Source: Chromera velia (lineage: Eukaryota; Sar; Chromeraceae). Taken from it: 34,381 bases of DNA. Positions 32,098 to 34,381 of the stretch are shown one piece after another. The DNA lies in contig JAHBMJ010000663.1 of NCBI GenBank assembly GCA_018398765.1, positions 1-34,381 on the forward strand, in the 5' to 3' direction. The notes below the pieces were generated by a model that was not told the DNA's origin, made no database searches, and saw only the letters and a list, made by a program, of their open reading frames with translations. Made by a program: the position numbers and the translations under genes. Positions within the stretch are counted from its first letter, which is position 1. Each line of letters begins with the position of its first letter.

Positions 32098-34230
32098 TAC
32101 CGTCTCTCGGAGAAGCAGGAGGCCCTCGTGCTCGCGTGGGCCCGCCGTGCGTGTGAGAGGGTGGAGGCGCGCGCCCGTCTCACTCCCCTCGAGAGGCGTC
32201 TCCTGGAGACGGAAGAGTGGCTCCGGACGGCAAAGGTGAGTGAGTGACTCAGAATTCTATCCGGGAAAATATGGCTCTCTTTCTTTCCATGCAGACGTTT
32301 TTTCTTTGCAGCACACCCCTGCCTGCCTTCCAGCCGGACCATGTTTTCTTCCAACTTCTTCTGCTACCCTCTGTGGGGTCTGTTCCCCTGCATGAGGAGA
32401 CCTTGTGATCATTCCACTCTTTTCTGTGAAAATTCCTTGCCGTTTGCGGAAAGGTTCATCTGCTTTACACCTCTGCTGAACATCCTTTCTCTATTTGCTC
32501 CTCGCTCACTCCCTGCAGATCCTGGATGAGGAAGCGGTCGCGAGGCTGTTTCTGTCCTCCATCGTCCCTGCCGTGCAGCTGGCAGAGGACCTGGTTGCCG
32601 AGAGACGGGTGTTGAAGGAGAAAATGGAGGCGGCACTGCAGCACCACTGGACTGCTAGTGAGGAGGCACAACCCTCCGCTGCCCCTGTGAAGCACGAGAG
32701 GGGGGGGAAAGGGGGGAAGGGTCGGTCGGGTGCGGCAATGAGTGGGAAGAAGGCGCGTGAGTGCGGGGAGGCTCTTCAGGATGCTGTCGATCTAATCGAA
32801 CAGGTCCTTGAGCGTCTCGCTGCGTTCTCTGCGTTTTTCTCCCTCCCCGCACCTGGGGCGAGCAGAAAGGCTGTCTCGACAGAAGCCAGAGGTATCACCG
32901 TGGTGTACTGCTCTGGGTGGGCCCAGCCGTACGTGCACCTTACGAGTGATTCGGAGGAAGAGGGCCCCGGCAAGCGCTGCACATGGACAGAGGCCCCCGG
33001 CATCCCCATGTTCCCCTCCTCCCGGGCAGTGCACAGGGCTTCCACTGCTGCTGCCATTGCTGCAGGGATCACGGAAGAGGACGGGACCTCGACCCCCAAG
33101 GAGAAGGTGTGGGAGGTCTTTGTGGGGGGCGCCTCATGGGTGGAGTTCGTGCCCAACGACGGCCACGGCCTGTGGGACTACGCTCCTCCGGGCAACAGGA
33201 AGTATTCTGTGCAGAGACCGGGCGTGTACCTGTTGAAGAATGGTGCAATGCAGCCACTGGAGCAGCCACAGGCAGGACCGACGAGTGCAAGTGTCCAGCA
33301 GCAGCAGCAGGAAGAGGTGCCGAGTACCCGTGCTCCTCTGACGGCAGCTACAGCCATGAGGGAATATCTCTTTGCGTCTGGTGGTGGTCAGAAGGAGGCG
33401 GAGAGCGGGAACTCGGGTGTGCGTGCGATCAGGGAGCTGGTGATGAGGCTTGAGCGGTTCACGAGGGTGGAGAAGGAGATTCGGAAGATGACTCAAGAGG
33501 AGCTATTGGCGGCGGACAAAGGATCCGTAGCCATGCTCCGCCTGTTAGACCCTATCCTCCGGTCCATGCAGGTTGAGGGGGGCGCAGGGGGGGGGGGTGA
33601 CCGCCCTCAGCAGCCGCGTCGAAAAGAATCTCTTGCAGACTTCGGCAATGGGCTTCCTCTTGCCGACGCACTGCAGGCCTTCGGTCAAGCGCCCTTCTCT
33701 CTTCTCAGCAGCAAGCGTCGGACTGCGTGGGAGAACTCCATGAAAAATTTGGTCAAGAAGGAGAAGGAGAAGGGGGGGGAGGTGAAAGTCGGCGTGAAGG
33801 AGACAGACCCGATCCCTTCTGATCTCTCTGCCTTCTGCCGAACAGCAGAGACTCACGTGAGAGAGGTGTACAACTCGAGGCTCCAGGCAAAGAGGGGGGT
33901 CCCTGCTGGCGTGGTCGCAAAGGGGGGGTGCACAGATGGAAGAGAGGTGGAGGGTGCAGGGGCTGTGAGGGAAGGGCGGGAGGAAAAGAGGGACGAGAAT
34001 GGAATGAAAGGGCAGACAGAGGAGCACAGAGGGAAGGGACAGACCGAGTAAGAGAACGTATAAGGGAAGGGGCGGTCAGAGCTGCGCCTCTCGACAAGGC
34101 CTGCAGCATGCTGACTTCTCTTCTTTTGTTTTTCACTCTCTCACTCTTTCGGAAGATTCTGTCCTCTGTCCCTTTCCCTGCTGGTGGTCACGATGATGAC
34201 GACTGGTGGGGGGGAGACTGCCCGAAGTGA
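6229..34230 (+). CDS. Giant multidomain gene: pseudo-TUTase / UPF1-like helicase / Gln-rich / TRANK1-like helicase / CBM25-like, about 5,509 aa in 45 exons
   Basis: Following GT donors and AG acceptors by hand gives 45 exons whose lengths sum to 16,530 nt, an exact multiple of three, open throughout. Exon coordinates are in the module entries below. Of 44 acceptors, about 36 are TGCAG. Translation starts at ATG 6229 (in-frame TGA 21 nt upstream) and ends at TGA 34228-34230; if the last intron is not removed it ends at TAA 34049-34051. Order: nucleotidyltransferase-like fold (aa 1-720), UPF1-type SF1 helicase (about 721-1687), Gln/Pro-rich linker (1688-2590), TRANK1-type SF1 helicase (2590-3635), TPR-like and helical region (3636-5080), CBM25/53-like domain (5085-5205), charged tail. 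No signal peptide or membrane segment, so cytosolic or nuclear. A split into two genes, most likely in intron 21, is the main alternative. Confidence 0.6.
9458..10790 (+). CDS. Module 2 (exons 6-8): N-terminal domain of the UPF1-like helicase
   Basis: Exons 9458-9556, 9931-10173 and 10477-10790 (aa 721-938). Exon 5 is ended at GTGAAT (9279) because exon 6 is open only in phase 0. The segment holds an acidic run ([10 protein letters not shown]) and then strand-rich sequence ending in W-Q-L-V-P-I-S-N-M and the R-M-M-E-C-I helix. That matches the region just before the Q motif in UPF1/ZNFX1-type helicases, which usually forms a beta-barrel and start of the RecA1 domain. No Cys/His-rich UPF2-binding domain is seen, so it is not a UPF1 orthologue. 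Assignment rests on position and this pattern only. Confidence 0.6.
11092..16807 (+). CDS. Module 3 (exons 9-21): UPF1/SEN1/ZNFX1-type superfamily 1 helicase core
   Basis: Exons 11092-11255, 11608-11746, 12032-12311, 12849-13331, 13672-13724, 14007-14118, 14314-14531, 14720-14996, 15217-15346, 15566-15693, 16005-16061, 16327-16428 and 16706-16807. Motifs in order: Q motif L-N-L-R-Q-K-R-A (Q981); Walker A G-P-P-G-T-G-K-T (1000-1007); Ia A-P-T-N-T-A-V-R-N; Walker B V-I-D-E-A-T (D1345, E1346); [12 protein letters not shown] (1370-1376); IV N-E-Q-Y-R-M-H (1446-1452); V T-V-D-G-F-Q-G-S-E-L-D (1595 on); [13 protein letters not shown] (1627-1637). All key residues are intact, so an active ATP-driven RNA/DNA helicase is expected. 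About 280 residues between Ia and II form a coiled, charged insertion (stalk/1B equivalent). Exon 13 (53 nt) was placed because it alone restores the phase between exons 12 and 14. Confidence 0.93.
11985..12030. repeat. (CTGC)n pyrimidine/microsatellite tract at an acceptor
   Basis: CCCTCCCTGCCTG-type repeats run directly into the TGCAG acceptor of exon 11 and serve as its pyrimidine tract. Confidence 0.85.
12321..12434. repeat. (GT)n microsatellite in intron 11
   Basis: More than 50 GT units with a few GTGGGT and GTGCGT interruptions, about ten bases after the exon 11 donor. The intron is one of the longest in the gene (537 nt). Confidence 0.95.
13352..13388. repeat. Compound (GT)n(GA)n microsatellite in intron 12
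   Basis: About eight GT units followed directly by about ten GA units, shortly after the exon 12 donor. Confidence 0.93.
17072..17100. repeat. (ATCC)n tract before exon 22
   Basis: CATC/CATCC units lie just upstream of the acceptor at 17112. A similar CATC/TATC tract is in intron 13 near 13787-13817. Confidence 0.85.
17113..20120 (+). CDS. Module 4 (exon 22): 1,003-codon exon, Gln/Pro-rich linker plus start of the TRANK1-like domain
   Basis: One uninterrupted exon of 3,008 nt, by far the largest, between TGCAG (ends 17112) and GTCAGT (20121). Residues about 1688-2590 are low complexity: Ser/Pro/Gly, then Gln/Met/His-rich tracts (nt 18160-18660 and 18900-19110) with tandem repeats, then Ala/Pro. 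Such Gln-rich tracts are usually disordered and can drive condensation or coiled-coil contacts. The last hundred residues (from about nt 19837) are ordered, with [13 protein letters not shown] and L-T-K-I-V-K-T-M-K, matching the region before the helicase core in TRANK1-type proteins. The first in-frame ATG is at 17767, so an independent start would discard 218 codons or need another exon. Joining from exon 21 keeps phase 0. Confidence 0.75.
18187..18264 (+). repeat. Two tandem 39-bp coding repeats (13 aa, Met-Gln-Pro-Gln-His type)
   Basis: 18187-18225 and 18226-18264 are nearly identical (13 codons each, [13 protein letters not shown]), with a degraded third start (M-P-P-Q-Q). They lie inside the Gln-rich exon and keep the frame. 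Confidence 0.9.
18274..18500 (+). repeat. Tandem 69-bp coding repeats (23 aa, Gln/Leu-rich, about 3 copies)
   Basis: The unit ([20 protein letters not shown] and three more residues) recurs at 69-bp intervals (CAACAG at 18343 and 18412), with partial copies on both sides. Leu, Val and Met spacing would suit a short amphipathic coiled coil. Near-identity at DNA level indicates recent expansion. Confidence 0.88.
20357..25958 (+). CDS. Module 5 (exons 23-35): TRANK1-type UvrD-like superfamily 1 helicase
   Basis: Exons 20357-20462, 20805-20980, 21202-21320, 21544-21685, 21922-22579, 22788-23021, 23267-23475, 23674-23838, 24019-24141, 24458-24597, 24861-25024, 25204-25516 and 25672-25958. Exon 27 could instead end at 22609; both donors keep phase. 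Motifs: F-I-L-G-R-S-G-T-G-K-T (Walker A, G2873-T2877); Y-W-P-T-L followed by [15 protein letters not shown] (Walker B, D3253-D3257); F-A-G-D-T-A-Q-T-I (3278-3286); L-T-Q-N-F-R-S (3329-3335); [10 protein letters not shown] (3441-3450); [11 protein letters not shown] (3583-3593). This order, especially GRSGTGKT, DEVQD and SKGLEFDDV, is typical of TPR-and-ankyrin-repeat protein 1 relatives. ATPase residues are all present. The substrate of this family is poorly known. Confidence 0.92.
24433..24457. repeat. (TGCA)n tract forming the acceptor of exon 32
   Basis: Several tandem TGCA units end in GCATGCAG, so the microsatellite itself supplies the TGCAG acceptor used by exon 32. Confidence 0.9.
25100..25157. 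repeat. Two tandem 29-bp repeats in intron 33
   Basis: TTGACTCCTTTC-type units begin at 25100 and 25129 and differ at a few positions. Intronic, no function seen. Confidence 0.85.
26232..28918 (+). CDS. Module 6 (exons 36-39): TPR-like helical region of the TRANK1 type with CCCH-like cluster
   Basis: Exons 26232-26282, 26449-26745, 26955-27015 and 27271-28918. Exon 36 encodes only 17 residues ([16 protein letters not shown]), matching the Ser-x-x-x-W entry to the helical repeats after the helicase in TRANK1 relatives. Repeats follow the A-x-x-x-F-R-x-A-G pattern: [45 protein letters not shown] and [17 protein letters not shown] at 27362 could be a donor, but the frame stays open and similar in character, so I read through it. 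The rest of exon 39 is alpha-helical without a named domain, ending with a Cys/His cluster at 28746-28802. Confidence 0.82.
26329..26434. repeat. (CT)n plus two 40-bp tandem repeats in intron 36
   Basis: A CT run of about 15 units (26331-26360) is followed by two near-identical 40-bp units starting GCATGCATGG at 26361 and 26401, differing at one base in the unique part. They lie between the donor at 26283 and the acceptor at 26448. Confidence 0.92.
28746..28802 (+). other. CCCH-like Cys/His cluster (possible zinc knuckle)
   Basis: Residues C4264, C4273, C4278 and H4282 give C-x8-C-x4-C-x3-H, one residue off the usual C-x8-C-x5-C-x3-H RNA-binding zinc finger. Local context ([10 protein letters not shown] then R-R-R-H-K) is basic, as in RNA-binding fingers. 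Zinc and RNA binding are inferred. Confidence 0.5.
29184..30643 (+). CDS. Module 7 (exon 40): long helical region, no named domain
   Basis: A 1,460-nt exon between CTGCAG (ends 29183) and GTCAGT (30644), entered in phase 2 from exon 39. It encodes about 487 residues with regular hydrophobic spacing and charged helices, for example around [20 protein letters not shown]. It looks like the solenoid tail of TRANK1-type proteins, but I recognise no defined domain or catalytic motif. No membrane segment is convincing. Confidence 0.7.
30925..32235 (+). CDS. Module 8 (exons 41-43): short exons linking the solenoid to the C-terminal module
   Basis: Exons 30925-31001 (26 codons), 31319-31579 (87 codons) and 32119-32235 (39 codons). 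Exon 41 is set by TGCAG and by phase 1 from exon 40. Exon 42 is basic, then Pro/Glu-rich. Exon 43 is a charged helix ([15 protein letters not shown]) that continues into exon 44. The acceptor of exon 43 (AGCAG, 32114-32118) sits just after a long TG repeat and lacks a normal pyrimidine tract, so this junction is the least certain. No domain recognised. Confidence 0.55.
31896..32098. repeat. About 200-bp (TG)n microsatellite in intron 42
   Basis: About 100 TG units with ATG, TTTG, GCG and GCATG interruptions, ending 20 bases before the exon 43 acceptor. A (CTCTC)n stretch precedes it (31866-31895). Open frames through it would be poly(Cys-Val), which I do not treat as coding. Confidence 0.95.
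32519..34047 (+). CDS. Module 9 (exon 44): C-terminal exon with a CBM25/53-like starch-binding domain
   Basis: The first residues (about 4960-5010) continue the helix of exon 43. Residues about 5085-5205 (nt 32894-33262) fit the carbohydrate-binding modules of families 25/53: [52 protein letters not shown]. Conserved aromatic positions (W5093, the W of T-W-T, the W of L-W-D) are those that usually stack on alpha-glucan. Family members bind starch or glycogen, mostly in amylases, starch synthases and glucan phosphatases. A Gln run, a helical segment and a Gly/Lys/Glu-rich tail follow. Domain assignment is by eye. Confidence 0.75.
34107..34230 (+). CDS. Terminal exon 45 with acidic/aromatic tail
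   Basis: Reading exon 44 on would stop at TAA 34049-34051, but GTAAGA overlaps that stop (34048) and CTGCAG ends at 34106. Splicing this 59-nt intron is in phase and adds about 41 residues ending [16 protein letters not shown] weaker AAG acceptor at 34155 follows a better pyrimidine tract but does not fit the phase. The intron is shorter than all others in the gene, so this exon is tentative. Confidence 0.45.
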
Positions 34231-34381
34231 CTCTGCATGTGCATCTTGGCATTCCTTCTTTTCCTTCTTCGTTTGCTCCTTCCCTTCGTGCCTGCCTGAC
34301 TGCTTTTGTACGTAATTTGTGCATGGAGCGAAGGAAAATTCATCGATCGATCGCATCTGTGGGTGGGTGGGTTGGGGGGGG
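34231..34381. other. 3' flank of the giant gene
   Basis: Pyrimidine-rich sequence, then a short GATC-rich palindromic stretch (34342-34352) and a G-rich end. No AATAAA signal and no new gene are visible. Confidence 0.5.

Noticed and set aside
31848-32100. Cys-Val repeat frames through the TG tract
   Set aside because: They are translations of a microsatellite inside an intron; only the part after the acceptor at 32118 fits the gene.
1-34381. CRISPR array or prokaryotic operon
   Set aside because: The repeats are either coding and head-to-tail or simple microsatellites; spliceosomal introns show a eukaryotic nuclear locus.

Overview
This is a eukaryotic nuclear window. The large gene on the + strand is broken by 44 introns that nearly all end in TGCAG, and there are long microsatellites and low-complexity tracts. 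Spliceosomal introns, a starch-binding-like module, many GCATGC palindromes and moderately GC-rich exons suggest an alveolate. A chromerid such as Chromera velia is my best guess, but this is inference; no organelle or rRNA marker is present.

Layout: (1) 1-2440 is decayed coding sequence: two arrays of a 138-bp (46-codon) repeat encoding a charged helix plus an IQ-like motif, each followed by a copy of the same downstream unit with a hydrophobic segment. Three in-frame stops, a frameshift and G-run length changes mark it as degenerate. (2) 2438-2930 is GC-rich, unassigned, and holds a perfect GC hairpin. (3) About 2931-4005 is a sharply AT-rich island ending in a minus-strand tRNA-like sequence. 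(4) 4271-5431 (minus) is an intact, apparently intronless ankyrin-repeat gene. (5) 5432-6228 is a short divergent intergenic region. (6) 6229-34230 (+) can be spliced into one open reading frame of 45 exons and about 5,509 codons.

The predicted giant protein reads, N to C: a Cid1/TUTase-like nucleotidyltransferase fold whose three catalytic aspartates appear to be replaced; an SF1 helicase of the UPF1/SEN1/ZNFX1 type with all main motifs; a Gln/Pro-rich linker with tandem repeats; a second SF1 helicase of the UvrD-like TRANK1 type with all main motifs; a helical, TPR-like region with a CCCH-like cluster; a long helical region; and a C-terminal CBM25/53-like (starch-binding) domain. I know of no described protein with this combination. 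Nucleotidyltransferase-like plus UPF1-like helicase recalls the Cid12 and Hrr1 partners of the fission-yeast RNA-directed RNA polymerase complex, so a role in RNA surveillance or small-RNA amplification is a reasonable hypothesis, with the glucan-binding domain as an unexplained tether. The main uncertainty is whether this is one gene or two, with the most likely break between exons 21 and 22.
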